Shown here in pieces: positions 11,135 through 22,701 of a stretch of DNA of 44,948 nucleotides (position 1 is the first letter of the stretch; each line of letters opens with the position of its first letter). Below the pieces are notes generated by a model. That model did not search any database. It was not told where the DNA came from and saw only the letters and a program-made list of their open reading frames with translations. This stretch comes from Gamarada debralockiae. Its lineage: Eukaryota; Ascomycota; Leotiomycetes; Helotiales; Hyphodiscaceae. The stretch is from the NCBI GenBank assembly GCA_002803225.1, contig NXFV01001742.1, forward strand, positions 1-44,948, written 5' to 3'. The position numbers and the translations under genes are program-made.

Positions 11135-12418
11135 GTTCGATGAGTTGCTGTTGCGATGGAATTGAAGAAATGTTGTGTGGTTGAAAGGGAAATGTAAACG
11201 CGCGTAAGGCTGGGAGTCTGCGACTTTGAGTAAATTTTCGCACCGACTCTCGCGACGTGATCACACCTTAGGTCGTGCCCCACGAAGTGAGGTGTGGTAT
11301 CGAATGTCATATTGTCAAGCTCCTATCTTTGTATACACCGATTTTCATTTAAATTGTTGCTTATTCCAACCAGAGCTGGATTAATCGTCAAGTGAAGAGG
11401 GAAGAGCGTTGATGAATTACTGAAGTTGCAAGACGACTTCTCAAGCGAGGCTTTTGTCTGGTATTGCGAACAGTGAATGCACTCATCCGTAGGGATATTT
11501 ATTTTCATTTTCCCGACTCCTGCCGCGGCATTTAGAACAGCCTTTTCCCTTTCAAATTCTAGAGAAGTGCTGGCCTTAAGTTTGGTCATCTCGCTTAACC
11601 CCCTTAATTCAGTCGAGCTCGACCTCAGACACCTTAAAAGAAAGAGCTAGCCTCTGAATAAAATCTAGAAGTTGTAGTTTATAATTAAAAGTCCTGTTTG
11701 TCTACAAAAAAGTAAAGTAACCAACCGAGATCTAATTCGGCTCATCACAGAACACATCATCTGCTCTGTTGTTCATCACCGTGTGAAGGTCGACTCTGAG
11801 ATGGCACACTCTTCGTAAAGATATGCGTCTCATCCGTCTATGCATAGCTGGTTCACTTTTAGGCCTCAAAGTATTGGCTACAGGTGTGTTTGTGTGATTT
11901 CAATGCTTGTTCGAATACATATAGGAGCCCCAGAGGAAAATCCGAGACTGTCTCTGGCGTGACTCAATGCTGCGAAGGACGTCATTTGAGCGAGGAAGCG
12001 AGCTCCCTTGCCCTTATCTTTCTCGAAGCTAAGGCCTTGTTCAATGTGGATTGGTCACATTTTAAATGAGGTGTCCACATTCTGCCGCTATTCAGATGTG
12101 ATGGTGCTAGTGGCTTTCAGCTTCAAAAGCCGTGAATTCAATGCAGTAAATTACTATTGTGTAGCCCGCTTCCCCCTTCCTTTCCCCGCTCCTTTTTTTT
12201 TTCCTTTTTTTTTTAAGATAAAAAAGAAAAAGTCTCATACACAGCCAGCGGCACAAAAGCTCTTCTTTGATTTGCAGGTTGGGCCACATTCAATTTTGCG
12301 TTTGTCCTAGACTGCTGGTCTCAGCGAGGATCATAAAATAGGCAAGTAACTTCCAAAACCCTCCCTCCTAGGCATTTCGTCAACGGAGGGGCCCTAATAT
12401 CTCCTCTGCGACGTTACA
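11135..12418. other. Intergenic, no supported gene; polypyrimidine tract
   Basis: Short open frames on both strands show no family resemblance. A strongly asymmetric tract at about 12170-12235 is C/T-rich with two runs of nine or more T, followed by an A-rich segment. No RNA gene was recognised. Confidence 0.4.
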
Positions 12419-13190
12419 ATGCAGCAATTATTCTTGAAAGTACTAGTTACCTCGTATACCTCCAGGCTGCTGTTGCAATAGACTTTATAAATCCCAGCTT
12501 TGATAACATAACAATTGGCAGCCCTTTCAACATTTACCTGGGAACTGGCCGTTGGTCCCGTTATGCTGACGTTGAAAAATGGAAACCCATCCATACCAAT
12601 GTGGTTTCAGTAATTGCCTGTACGTATTAATGGTTCACTCGAGGCCTTATGTATCGAAGGCTTTGTTAATTGTCGTTGTCTAGCGGACCTCACCGGAACA
12701 TCATATACCTGGGCACCTCCCCACTCCTTGGTAGATGGCACCTACCTGTTCGAGATTGAAGACCACAGTGCCGACAGCCCAAGTTTCGGTACTGCATTCA
12801 TACTTTCTGATGGAGTCTCCACTTCAACAGAACAGGTGCAGCCGCTGGGGTAAGGTTTAGAGATTTCCTAGGAGCTCTTTAGTATGTCACCCACACTCAT
12901 TCATTGACCCCGGTAGACTTCAAGTACGAGTACGCCTACTCCTACGCCAACATCCACGTTGGCTACATTCATTTCTAGCTCTTCCTCCTCTTAATCTCCA
13001 ACCCAACACACATTCGAGTTCCCACTCGCGCAAGCCCCACATTTACCACCGGAGCCAAAGCCGGAATCGGCGTCGGGGCTACTATCTGGGGAATACACCT
13101 TGTTGCTCCGATCAACCTTTTCTTTTTCCAACAGGGAAAACGCTTTGCTTCCAAGGGGAATTCTGACGCTACCATACTATTTTAGAAAGC
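12419..13190 (+). pseudogene. Decayed Kre9/Knh1-like membrane-anchored protein (paralogue of the gene at 14539)
   Basis: Pieces in several frames line up in order with the intact gene at 14539-15522. They are a signal-peptide-like start MQQLFLKVLVTS; AIDFINPSFDNITIGSPFNI (matching SISFTNPNYDGIHVGVPFTL); then, after a one-base shift at about 12533, TWELAVGPVMLTLKNGNPS. Next come DLTGTSYTWAPPHSLVDGTY (matching GITASQYVWSPPNWT), a Ser/Thr/Pro linker near 12920-12990, and a Gly/Ala-rich start of a membrane segment (TTGAKAGIGVGATI). At least three frame changes and stops interrupt the reading, so it is not translated as one protein. Remnants of the intron positions are visible. Homology by layout is strong; the exact 3' boundary is uncertain. 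Confidence 0.72.
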
Positions 13191-13366
13191 TGAGCTGGGT
13201 GCAGGACAACATTTGTCCAAGGTTAGGATGGAAGAGCTGGGGGGAAGGAGAGACGCTACGGAATTGGCGGGCCTTGAGTTGCTCATCCCAGCGGAGTTGG
13301 AAGGTCATATTAAGTAATGGCGGAAGTTGGAGACAGGGAGGCGACCTGCCGAGGGATATGCTGAAT

Positions 13367-13731
13367 TTAAGGCAAAGCTCTGCGTCTATTAATATCGTTT
13401 TGGTTGATACACAAAGCGTTGGGCCATATAACTCTGATGTCCTGTTCTAAGCGAGGAGTTTTCAAGCATCCGAAAGATTTGGTAGCGCTGGAAGGTACAG
13501 GACGAGGGGGCAATTCTTGAAGTTTGATAGATTCGTCTGGTAAATAGCCCCAGTCGTAAGGGATCGCTTCATTTGGTGTGTTGGAATCCAGACTCGTTGT
13601 GAATATGTCGCATTTCGGGGGCTCGGGGGATACCCGGCAAGGCTGGGTTGCACGAGACGGATTTCTCTCGTGAGAGAGTTCACTGGGCCGCATAATCGGA
13701 ACGGTTTTGGCTGCTGGGGATTTTCGTCCAT
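13367..13731 (-). pseudogene. Truncated HET-domain (heterokaryon incompatibility) relic
   Basis: The start MDENPQQPKPFRLCGPVNSL, followed by REIRLVQPSLAG, resembles the usual beginning of HET proteins. The frame then shifts by one near 13620 in a C/G-rich stretch. It continues with CDIFTTSLDSNTPNEAIPYD-WG (consensus SLDSPPEYEALSYVWG) and IRVIWPNALCINQND (consensus LWVDALCINQDD). After this second HET block, RRRALP ends in a stop at 13367 and no more of the roughly 150-residue domain or its C-terminal half is found. HET proteins trigger incompatibility cell death between unlike strains; this copy is only an N-terminal stub with a frameshift. Confidence 0.75.
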
Positions 13732-14538
13732 AATTATAATAATTATGTCGGATTACTGTATTTTCGTTTGCGCAAAGGAGGGAGACCGAAGCGACGTTAC
13801 GACAAGATTTCTTCGAATCACACCACAGAGATATATTCCTTGGCACAGAACCCCGTGACCTCAACTTACACTGGCTTTGATACTAAATGACTGGATTGCC
13901 TCTAAATTACAGTGGTAACTCACAAAAGGCAATAACACTTGCAAACCAGACAGGATGCCAGGGCATGGTCAAAATGAGAAGATATCACGTGACATGTCAC
14001 ACTCTATGAAAGGTTGAGCTCACACGTTCTTCTTTTAATATTCACTTCTCACCCCAGATTTGTGATTGTACTACACACAAACTTCTGTTCCTTTGATTCC
14101 CTTGGTCATTGGTTGAGGGAAAACAGCTTGGGGTCCAGAGGTTCACGGAACGCGAAGCGTGATGCAGTCTCCCAGCAACCGCTTTGCCCAAGCCACAAAA
14201 CGTCTTCAACGCAAACATCTTTCAATTGCTCAATTAAAGGGCTCTTAAGAGAATCCAACAATATCTCCAACAGAGTGTTTGTTGGTTTTGGGTTTCAGGG
14301 TTTCTGCGTTCATTGGTCACTTCCCCATTTCGGCGGTCTCTAAACCGGCCGCATACAAGCACCTCAAAATTGCCAATGACCTCGAAACACAATTCGATCT
14401 GGTTGCATTGCTTGGGCCTCAAAATGTCTCATATAGCCGCTTGGAGCCAAATTCGATGCAATATAGTGATGTAGTGGGTGAAGTGTCGACTCTTAGTTGA
14501 CTTGTCTCTGATCACACTCATCACCTTCGTTCTTCAAT
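13732..14538. other. Intergenic, no gene seen
   Basis: About 800 bp between the HET relic and the Kre9-like gene. Open frames of 60-110 codons are present but lack family resemblance and coding structure. The last part should hold the promoter of the gene starting at 14539. Confidence 0.4.
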
Positions 14539-15522
14539 ATGCGCAGAATGCGGCAATTAATCCTTTTAAAAATTTTAATCTGGAATTTAAACTTCATAGA
14601 ATGCTGGGCGTCGATTTCTTTCACAAACCCAAATTATGATGGCATTCACGTCGGTGTCCCTTTTACGTTGACTTGGGAAGACGCGGAGGGAGCTGTGACA
14701 TTGGGATTACTCTTCAAAAACACCTCTTCCAGTTCGGAGAATATTTATATTATTGCGAGTATGTGCCCTTCCAAAGTTTCGGTTACAATTTAGTGATTGC
14801 CTTTGCAGCTGGAATTACTGCGTCCCAGTATGTGTGGAGTCCACCTAACTGGACGTCCGTGGTCTTTGACCAAAAGATTGAAGCCCAAGATGACAAAAAT
14901 TTGACTTTGACGGGAAACTTCACCATCGCAAAAGCTGTGAGTGCAGTTACTGCAATTCAACAGGTAATCATGAAATCCTTCAGACATAAGCAAAAAGCTG
15001 ACCATAGGTTTTCAGACCACAATCGCAGCTTTCACCGGTACCTCCTCTTTAATAGCAGCCAAGACCGCAAGCCCTCAGCCAACCTCGTCCAACTCAACAT
15101 CATCGAACGAAAGCGCAGAATCACAAAGCGGAATCAATTCTGCAGCGAAAGCAAGAATTGGGTTCGGAATCGGCATTGTGGTGGTATTGATCATAATTGG
15201 GGTTGCTCTGATATTCTTCGAGCACGGCAAAAGAGTTGCTGCAATGACGGAGCAGCGACAACCACCCAAGCCACCTTTCGAAAGATCCGAACAAGGCTCT
15301 ATAGGTCTGGAACTCGTTGAGACAGCCATAAGTCAGAAGGAAATTGGGAAGGAAAGTAAGGAGGAGGAACCATCAACTCCGTTATTGTACAAGAAGCCGA
15401 AGTTGGCTGTTGAGTTGGATGGAGGGGTGACGGAGACTGCCAAGAAAGCTCAAAATCTGGAGACCAAGAAGGAGAGACCAAGGAGGATTCTGTCTGTCAG
15501 AAGCATATATGAACTGGCTTGA
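14539..15522 (+). CDS. Kre9/Knh1-like domain protein with single membrane anchor
   Basis: Exons 14539-14758, 14809-14963 and 15016-15522 join in frame to 293 residues (introns 50 and 52 nt). An N-terminal hydrophobic signal (after MRRMRQ) precedes a beta-sandwich region, SISFTNPNYDGIHVGVPFTL to QYVWSPPNWT to GNFTIAKAVSAV, as in the Ser/Thr-rich Kre9/Knh1-like (PF10342-type) extracellular domain. A Ser/Asn-rich linker with several N-glycosylation sequons follows. One membrane helix, GIGIVVVLIIIGVALIFF, leads into a charged cytoplasmic tail of roughly 95 residues rich in Lys/Glu. The layout is that of fungal surface proteins with an outside sandwich domain and one anchor. Function is unknown; known Kre9 proteins act in beta-1,6-glucan assembly but lack such an anchor. 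A dead paralogue lies 1.4 kb upstream. Confidence 0.8.
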
Positions 15523-16036
15523 AATGAGGCAAGGCTGTGGTAGGAAGTCCCACATAGATTTGCAGTACACGAACTCATGTCGCTCAACGAAGAAACCAGT
15601 AGTGCCACATTTACCTCCCAAAGGAGATTAGGAAATTTTGGTAATGTGTTGTACCTCAACCTTCAAGAACGCTTTTACAATGTGCTGCTTCCTTGAGAAC
15701 ACTACTGACCCCAGCATGCGGTGTGCAGCATCAATGTTTCAAGCAACCTGGCAATCGGGATAACACGGCCAAGAACGCTTACTAACACCTAAGCTTCCCT
15801 GCATTACTTTGTTCGATACGGCTCCATTTTCCAAGTCGTGGCAGCTGCTGAGTACGAGACCTGGCTCGCTTCGGTGAAAATCAAATTGCGATTTGCAGCC
15901 GCCAATATGTCTTCATCCGCACTTATCTTTACAGATGCAGCTTGTCTGCAAAGTCGCACCACCACTTTTGGAAAATATCAAGGCCTTGTTTGGGCCGCAT
16001 TCGCCCAGATGTAAAAGTGGTGCCTAGAGAATATTC
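15523..16036. other. Intergenic, no gene seen
   Basis: About 510 bp without a supported open frame or recognisable element, following the stop codon of the membrane protein. Confidence 0.4.
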
Positions 16037-16852
16037 TTGAAACGTGATTACAGTTACTTTCATTTGCCTAAATTTCCTTTAACCAGCTCCGGAACACATC
16101 AGAGCCATCACTTTGGAGTAAGTGGCGGTAAACGAGTCCAGCAAAGTAGACCTTTTCTTGGCCGACTACGGTATTCTGAGATGATGGATACCAACGGTTC
16201 CGGTCCTCCGAAAGCTGGCGCTGGTGAGGTCGAGCCCACCAGTCCACACCTCCCGATGTTGCAACTACGGATGTCACACCACCTGAGCCCACGACCACCA
16301 GAAAGGACATCCCAGCCCGACACTCTGTCCACGTGGAACAAGAAATCCACTCTCTGGATCCAAATCATAACGATACAGACCGGCTGCTCGATAGGAATGA
16401 TGGCGACGGGAATTGCTGGGATACCTGTCGGGGGTACAATTGCATTGACCGTGTTTAGTCTCGTGGAGTCAACGAGGTGGTTGGTTACGAAAAGAGGGAC
16501 GAGGTGGCATGGAAGATTTATTAAACGAGGTCGGCGAAGACGCCGAAGAACAGGAGAAAGGAAGATCTTTGAAAACGATGGAGCGTTAGAGATGTGTGGA
16601 ATTGAAAGGCCGGAAGACGAGAAGGTAAGATACTGAAGAGAGAAGGAAGGCGCAGCAATGGAGTAACCCCTATCTGCTACTAGCAGAAGAGGTATGCTGC
16701 TGCAGTTATGAAACTTGCCGGAGGAGCTTTCAACTTTGCGTCAAGAGTTAAAAGACACCTCAGAAAGAATCTCTTTGTTCAAGCTGGTCGGGTTTGACAT
16801 CCAAGCGTCAATTGATCTATTGAAGCATTTTAATACCGAGCTACCGAAGTGA
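16037..16852 (+). pseudogene. Unidentified decayed gene remnant
   Basis: An open frame of 199 codons (16037-16636) is present, but neighbouring frames also contain protein-like pieces. One is SKVDLFLADYGILR near 16140, then DVATTDVTPPEPTTTRKDI near 16255, MEDLLNEVGEDAEEQEKGRS near 16510, and a terminal helical piece ELKDTSERISLFKLVGFDIQ ending with KHFNTELPK and a stop at about 16850. The alternation between frames suggests an old gene with indels rather than one intact protein. I do not recognise the family. Confidence 0.35.
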
Positions 16853-17029
16853 AATGACTTTAGAATCGCCCGGTTCCTCAAACGTTCAAGAGATGGATGG
16901 AATGAAATTCAATAGTAATTGCTTCCAGGAGCAGCGTAGTACGGTTCAATCCGCTTGCCATAGTCCACAGCGAACCAGAGGCGTTTCCTCCATGACGATT
17001 GTTTGGGCTTCTTCCCATATACACGGCTC

Positions 17030-18544
17030 TGCATACAATTCGCCAGCACCAGATTTCCCGTTACAGAAACTGGGGGACATACAAAGGTAGATAGGCATGT
17101 ATCGAGGTATCGTGAATGTCCTTTCTCACCCCTGGCTGAAAAGCCCGTATTTCCTCCGCCGACCAGCCCATGGCTCCCATTGTCCTTAGGCTCATGGCCT
17201 CTAGCCCTTTAAGCAAGTCCGCCTGGGCGTACAGAGAAAGCTGCTTGAAGTATCTTCCTTTAGCCCATGTATTCATCGGCAGATAAAAGCGCTTCTCAAC
17301 AACATCCTCAAAACCAATCTCCTCTAGCCAGCGCTCTTAATGCTGTCCGTTATTCCATGGACGTCCCGACTTGGCCGCCCCTGTGAGAACCAGCTCCATC
17401 CATTTGTAGAAACGACACTCAGTAGGAGGCTCGCCGATGTATTGGAAAGGAAAGATCGCGTCCTGAAGCTCGAGGTAGCCTCCTGGTTCTAGCGACTTGA
17501 AAGCTTGACGGAAAACGGAAGCCGGGTCTTTGAAACAGGAAAGAACTGCACGGCCATGAATGTAGTCAAACTTCTCACTGAAGATCCACTCATCTTCTGC
17601 ATCGTCAATTTCAAAGCGGCAATTCGGAGGAATGTTTGGTGATCAGCAAAATTCAACCATGTTGGGCGAGGGGACGAACTCACTATAGTGGTTGAATGGC
17701 GCTTAGATCAGTCCCAAGAACTCGAGCAGATGGATATTGTTGTGCTATGAACACATCGTCAGAGACAAATCCAAGTGACGAATTGAATACGTCCTACTAC
17801 CACTTACCGAATTCGATAGCCCAGATCCCCGTCCCTAGACCAAGATCAGAGCGAGCAAGCCAAGGTCATTAGAGAACCTACCAGTTGCAAAATCAAGAAC
17901 ATTCCGAGGGTTGGGACCGATCGGTGCCAGATGAAGGTTGCCTTCGATAGCCAACGTGAGCATAGTATGCTGCAGATCTGTGGGACACTCAGCATCTGTA
18001 ATCAGTCCCAGAAACTATTACTTACCTAGTCTTTCTTGTTCTTGCTGGGTTTTGAAACGAAGATGTTAGATATTGATCTCAATGCAAATCTTATTCGTTT
18101 TATTGAATCACCTCGTCGTTGAGCAAAGTATATTCTAAACAGTTGGAGGTAAGGATTCAGAACTGGCCCAAATTGGCATCACAGTACTTACTGCCTTGTT
18201 TAAAGCAGTGATAGGTTCGTCCATTCTCCTCGACATGTTCATAGACGCTAGATCTCAAAGATGCTGTAGTGCTCCTGCCAAAATGGTTAGTTTCGATAGC
18301 TCTCACCGTGGCAGGGCACAGAACATATTACTCATGCCACCTATTGTAGAATCGGTATCACCCTGATCAGGAGTCAGCACTATAAAATAACACTGAGCAG
18401 TCAACTTACGTGCTCGCTCTCACTGTCTATCGAAGGTATCGAAGGAGCACTTCCGTCTCCCCATGATAACACGGTCGCTCCTATCACTTCCTCCCCCGAG
18501 ACGGGGTCTACTAATATCTGTTCGTCGCTCTTCGAGCCTGCCAT
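17030..18544 (-). pseudogene. LaeA-like SAM-dependent methyltransferase, disabled
   Basis: From the start at 18544 (MAGSKSDEQILVDPVSGEEV) the exons can be followed through many short introns: YEHVEENGRTYHCFKQGKY, EQERLDLQHTMLTLAIEGNL, then the SAM-binding motif I VLDFATGTGIWAIEFA and motif II YPSARVLGTDLSAIQP. Next are PPNCRFEIDDAEDEW, KFDYIHGRAVLSCFKDP, SLEPGGYLELQD and WLEEIGFEDV. These are the blocks of the fungal LaeA/TdiE-type methyltransferase family. Two lesions are visible. The intron after AIQP has a GTGAGT donor (17683) but no AG before the next exon (near 17631). An in-frame TAA at 17337-17339 falls between RPWNNGQH and ERWLEEIGF. Coding similarity continues past the stop, so the gene is recently dead or truncated. 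Confidence 0.82.
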
Positions 18545-19676
18545 AATATCTGCGGAACTGATAGGATCAAGTGTTGCAGCTTACAATAGGGCACTGAGCT
18601 GCGAGGACGAGGTACGAACTACGAAGGTACAAAGATCGTAGATTCGTGATTGTGTGAAATTGAAGGTTCGTGCTATCTCTTTTGAAACCAGCCGCCCCGG
18701 ATCCATTTTCGGAAAGGGGAGGAGTTGCAGCGAGATCATGTGACTACATATACCTTTTCAACCTGTTGGATTTTGCGGGCTGAGTCAGCAACAACATGTG
18801 ACTATAGTAATAAAACTCGAATTTCAGTTGCTATTTTACAGTGCTACATAGCCCGTATTTATAGTGCTCATGGCCCTCATTCCTTCACTGTAGCTGAATC
18901 TTCGAGGGCCACCAAAGCTGAATTTACAGGCCTTGCCACTCTGAAAATGCAGGCTGTAAACCCCTGTGCAGCTGAGATTACAGGGGTCGATTAGGGGCCT
19001 CAGGCACCTAGAAATACAACGTCTTAGGGCAATCACTCTTTTCAACCTTCACCACTTCACCATGAGCACGCAATAGAACCAGTTCCTCGGCGGTAACTGA
19101 AGTTCTTGGACTCCACGGTACAAGTCAATCGATTGCACATTCTCGTAGCCTTACCGACGGTTGCGCCACGTTGTGCATTGCACGCCGAAGTCGTCCTTGC
19201 TTCATCGAGCCCTCTCTTCAGAATGTCACAAGGTACAGCTTTTCTACTATGTAACCTTCGTCTGATCGATATTCAGAGTCTGCAAGGTACCCCGCATCAT
19301 GTCAAGAACGTGCTCGATTGCGGGGTGGAATATGAATGCAGAAGGATTGTGCGATGGGGTGACGGACGGGAACAGCATTCCCCGGTCTTGGCAAGTCTTG
19401 AATGGGATTGAAGACCGATGAAGCTTAATAGCCGATGCAAGATCTACCACGTTTACTTTTGAAAGACGTATGCTTCGGCATCACATGAAGAATGGTTGTT
19501 CCATCATCGAGCAACACAGCGTCAAGTGACTCGGTTGGGTTTTGAACCTGGGGTTGGCAATTTTGCTATATGTGGATGGTGCAGCGATGGAAACTCTGTT
19601 CAGGCTTCTGCTAGATCAAATATTCCCCCTCTCCTTTTTCGTTTCGAGTCAATTAAAGCGATACTGGCCCTTTAAA
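18545..19676. other. Intergenic, no gene seen
   Basis: About 1.1 kb separating the start of the methyltransferase relic (minus) from the FAD-linked oxidase (plus). Short open frames have no recognisable product. Both promoters should lie here. Confidence 0.4.
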
Positions 19677-21416
19677 ATGAATTCTTTTCTTACGAAAGCA
19701 GTGGTACTCGGCTTCCTCTCCTCATCCTTCGCAGATCCCTTCAACACCTTCGACGGCCCTGGATTCCCAGCCTGTCATAATGTCTCCGCAGTCTACCAAC
19801 CTACGAGCGTTGATGAAATGGTATCTATCGTCAAGATGGCAGCAGCTTCCAACATCCCCGTTCGAGCCAGCGGCAAGGGCCACATGTGGTATGACACAAT
19901 GTGTGCAGATGACAACAATACGGTCATTATCCAAACGGAGGGTGTACATACGATCAGCAATTTTGAATTGACTGGCTCAGAAGGCTCAGTCATGATTGAG
20001 GCTGGTGTCACCTTCTTTGAGCTGGCCGACTATCTACACGCACGTAACGCTTCCATTGGATACGCTCTTGTTAACTGGAACATGACAATTGCTGGAGCTA
20101 TTGCGATGGGTGCCCACAGATCATCGTTAAGAGAAGCTTCGATGGTTGCTTCTGGCGCACTGGAGATCCATATCATCGACGGAACAGGTACCATTCAGAC
20201 GGTAGTCCGTGACGAGACCAACGACGACTGGTTGGCAGCATCGACTTCTCTAGGGCTACTAGGTCCAATTGCGAGAATCAAGTTCAAAATATATCCAGAT
20301 TTCAAGTTATATGCCAAACAAGAGACGTAAGTGCCGTAATAAATGGGACGCTGAGAGGTATTGGCTGAAAATTTGTGATTAGCCTCGCAGAAGCAGACGT
20401 GTTGAACGGTGATATCTATGGCCTCATAGCTCCATACGCTACGGCTAATTTCTGGGTACTTTCAACACATCTCAAGCTTTCTCAGACACTAACCATCCTC
20501 GATGCAGTGGTGGCCTTACCTCCGCAAGTTCCACCATCGATACTACGACGTCGTGCCCACCAATAGCACCGAGCAGGAAGGCTTCCAATCCACTTTCTCG
20601 ATCACCGAAATTGAGGCAGTAACGGCACGCACATTGCTTGACAGCGGGAAAATCCTTGCAACGTCAAACATGCTCGCGGAAACAATCTTCGAAGGCATAT
20701 GGTCTTCACCCAACTTCCACGAGAAATCTAACGATACCACGATCACATCCTGGCCTGTGTATGGCTGGGATTATGATGTGCTCATTGGCGGTCTGTATCC
20801 GGGATTACTGCCTGAGTGGGACTACAATCTCAGAGCATATACACTTGAACTTGCTTTCCCTGTTACGATCGCGAATCAGGTACTACTGAGAGTGAGATCG
20901 CTGTTCGATGTGCAGTTGGCGCAAGGGATTGTCATGACGAGTACCTATCGGAGTGGGATCAACATCAAGTTCGGGCGACCGTACAATGATTTGCTTGGCC
21001 AAGTGTGGACGAACACAACGGATGGGAGCGATTGGACTAAAGGCGCTATTATGTTCGACTTTCCGAGCTACAGACCGACTTGGGGAGACAATCTAAGATT
21101 CAACGAACCTTTTTGTGGGCTTTCCAGATTCTTCGGGACTTATTTTGGTTATACTAACATTTTTCAGACCACAATCTGAGCTCAACTTTGATAAATGAGT
21201 TTCCTTGCAGGCCGCATTGGACAAAGAATTCTCGAGATGTATTGACACAATCAGTGAAGAATCTGGATTCTGGAGTAAGTGCTCGCGAAATTCGATGAGC
21301 ACAGTGAATAACGTCTTACCTTGCAGCATCTCAAACGATTCGCAGCTGTACGAGCAAAGTTTGACCCGAATGGCATGTTCAAGAGTGTGGTCGGACAGAT
21401 TATTGGCGTAATGTAA
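19677..21416 (+). CDS. Secreted FAD-linked oxidase (D-arabinono-1,4-lactone oxidase-like)
   Basis: Exons 19677-20326, 20383-20455, 20508-21114, 21168-21274 and 21327-21416 join in frame to 508 residues. A signal peptide (MNSFLTKAVVLGFLSSSFA) is followed by a PCMH-type FAD-binding domain: VYQPTSVDEMVSIVKMAAAS, the FAD-phosphate loop PVRASGKGHMWYDT, and a glycine-rich segment NMTIAGAIAMGAH. The C-terminal half has FWWWPYLRKFHHRYYD and ends with RFAAVRAKFDPNGMF, a hallmark of aldonolactone oxidases (ALO family). Several Asn-X-Ser/Thr sites fit secretion. The intracellular ALO makes erythroascorbate; a secreted relative more likely oxidises an extracellular sugar lactone or alcohol and makes H2O2. 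That role is inferred. The start at 19677 is chosen because it begins the signal peptide; a longer in-frame start at 19542 would bury it. Confidence 0.87.
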
Positions 21417-22290
21417 GGTCAGGGACACTCACCTCTGTCGTGGTTGGCTCTCTTCTGAGTAGATATTCAAGGTTGGGAGAAATCGCAGAGTGCTGAAACA
21501 CGGCTTTGTCCTTTGAGGTTAAAAATACCTGAGTTAATCTCGAGAGAACATTTTTGGGTAGTGGAAATACCCATCCAACTGATCTTATGTTTTACCGTTT
21601 TCATCCTCCACATCTTGACCCTCAATGTTAGTAGAAGATTTGTGAATGTCAAAGGCTATCTATCACATAACGACCTTTGAACGTCCAAGATTACTTCGAG
21701 CATTCAAGCAAAATTTGAAACTTCCTTGAAACTCTGCAGTTGTTGGACTGTCAATATTAAAGGATCTCCATATATTCCGATTAGAGCCCGTTAAGTAGTT
21801 CTTTGCTGGCTATTCAGCAGAGGAGGCGCCAGATAAGGATATAAATTTAGCGTGGGCAACTTCTCAGTCTCGTCCGCACTGGCAGCGCGTTTTGGTGAGG
21901 GAACTGCGAACTACACACAACTCAACATCCACATCCAGACTCTCAAAGCAATTGAACTAGTGCTTCGAGATTGCCAGGATATGCCAACTCTCACACGTCG
22001 ATGATACCTGTACCAGTTTCTGAGAAATGGCTTCGGCCACTTCGCTAGGCCTCCACCAGCCTACATGACTTCAATATGCGATTCAAGAACGTTTGCTACG
22101 TCTAGATCCATCCAGCACATCTTACAAATAGCACAATTATTTCAACCGACTTCTTTTCTGAGATTCCTCTATACGCTGTGCAAGAAGCAGGCAATGGATT
22201 ATATTTCTGTCGTCTTTCTCTAGAAACCTTAATCGGCATTCCTGGCACCCTCATCTGCTTTTTCGTTTTCTTTGTTCCGACTATTACTCT
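21417..22290. other. Intergenic, no gene seen
   Basis: About 870 bp without a supported gene between the oxidase and the truncated BTB gene. I do not find a convincing BTB C-terminal half here on the minus strand, where it would be expected. Confidence 0.4.
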
Positions 22291-22701
22291 TTACATAGTG
22301 TTATCAAAAATCCAGCATCTTCCATTCCATATCACGGCATAGAAGGGGGATCTCAACAGAAGATGGGCGTAGAGCCAGTTGGCAAACAAACCGAAGACCG
22401 GGGTATCTATATCGGAGAGTGTCATGGTTTGGGTTTCACCTTCGATAAAGGCACTGTCGAACGCGGTACGGAAGAATGGAGAGTGGTAGCCGATCAGTTG
22501 CTTGTGGACGACGAAGGTTTGCTTCGAATCATCTTTGCCGACGATGATGGTGACAAATTCTTGCGGTGTACTAATGACATTACAGCTTAGGTCCAACATA
22601 GGGATTTAGAAGAAAGGAAGACTAAACTTACCCAAAGTTGAGAGGCTGCTTCTTCTTGGTTTGGAAGAGAAATCGCTACTCGCTGGAGTGAAGGAAGACA
22701 T
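22291..22701 (-). pseudogene. Truncated BTB/POZ-domain gene
   Basis: Exon 1 (22701-22632, MSSFTPASSDFSSKPRRSSL) joins across a 72-nt intron to 22559-22291, giving EFVTIIVGKDDSKQTFVVHK, QLIGYHSPFFRTAFDSAF, GETQTMTLSDIDTPVFGLFA and NWLYAHLL. This is the first half of a fungal BTB domain (PF00651 type), with the HK..L..HSPFF core. After NWLYAH the sequence diverges and stops, and the helices that normally complete the domain and the C-terminal region are missing. A shorter first-exon model starting at 22599 is also open. The gene is a relative of those at 34534-35450 and 35953-36895. It could still make a stub protein of about 110 residues, but it is shorter than any functional relative I know. 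Confidence 0.68.

Noticed and set aside
22130..22232. Plus-strand piece LYTLCKKQAMDYISVVF, considered as the missing end of the truncated BTB gene
   Set aside because: It is on the opposite strand to the BTB stub and the likeness is too short.
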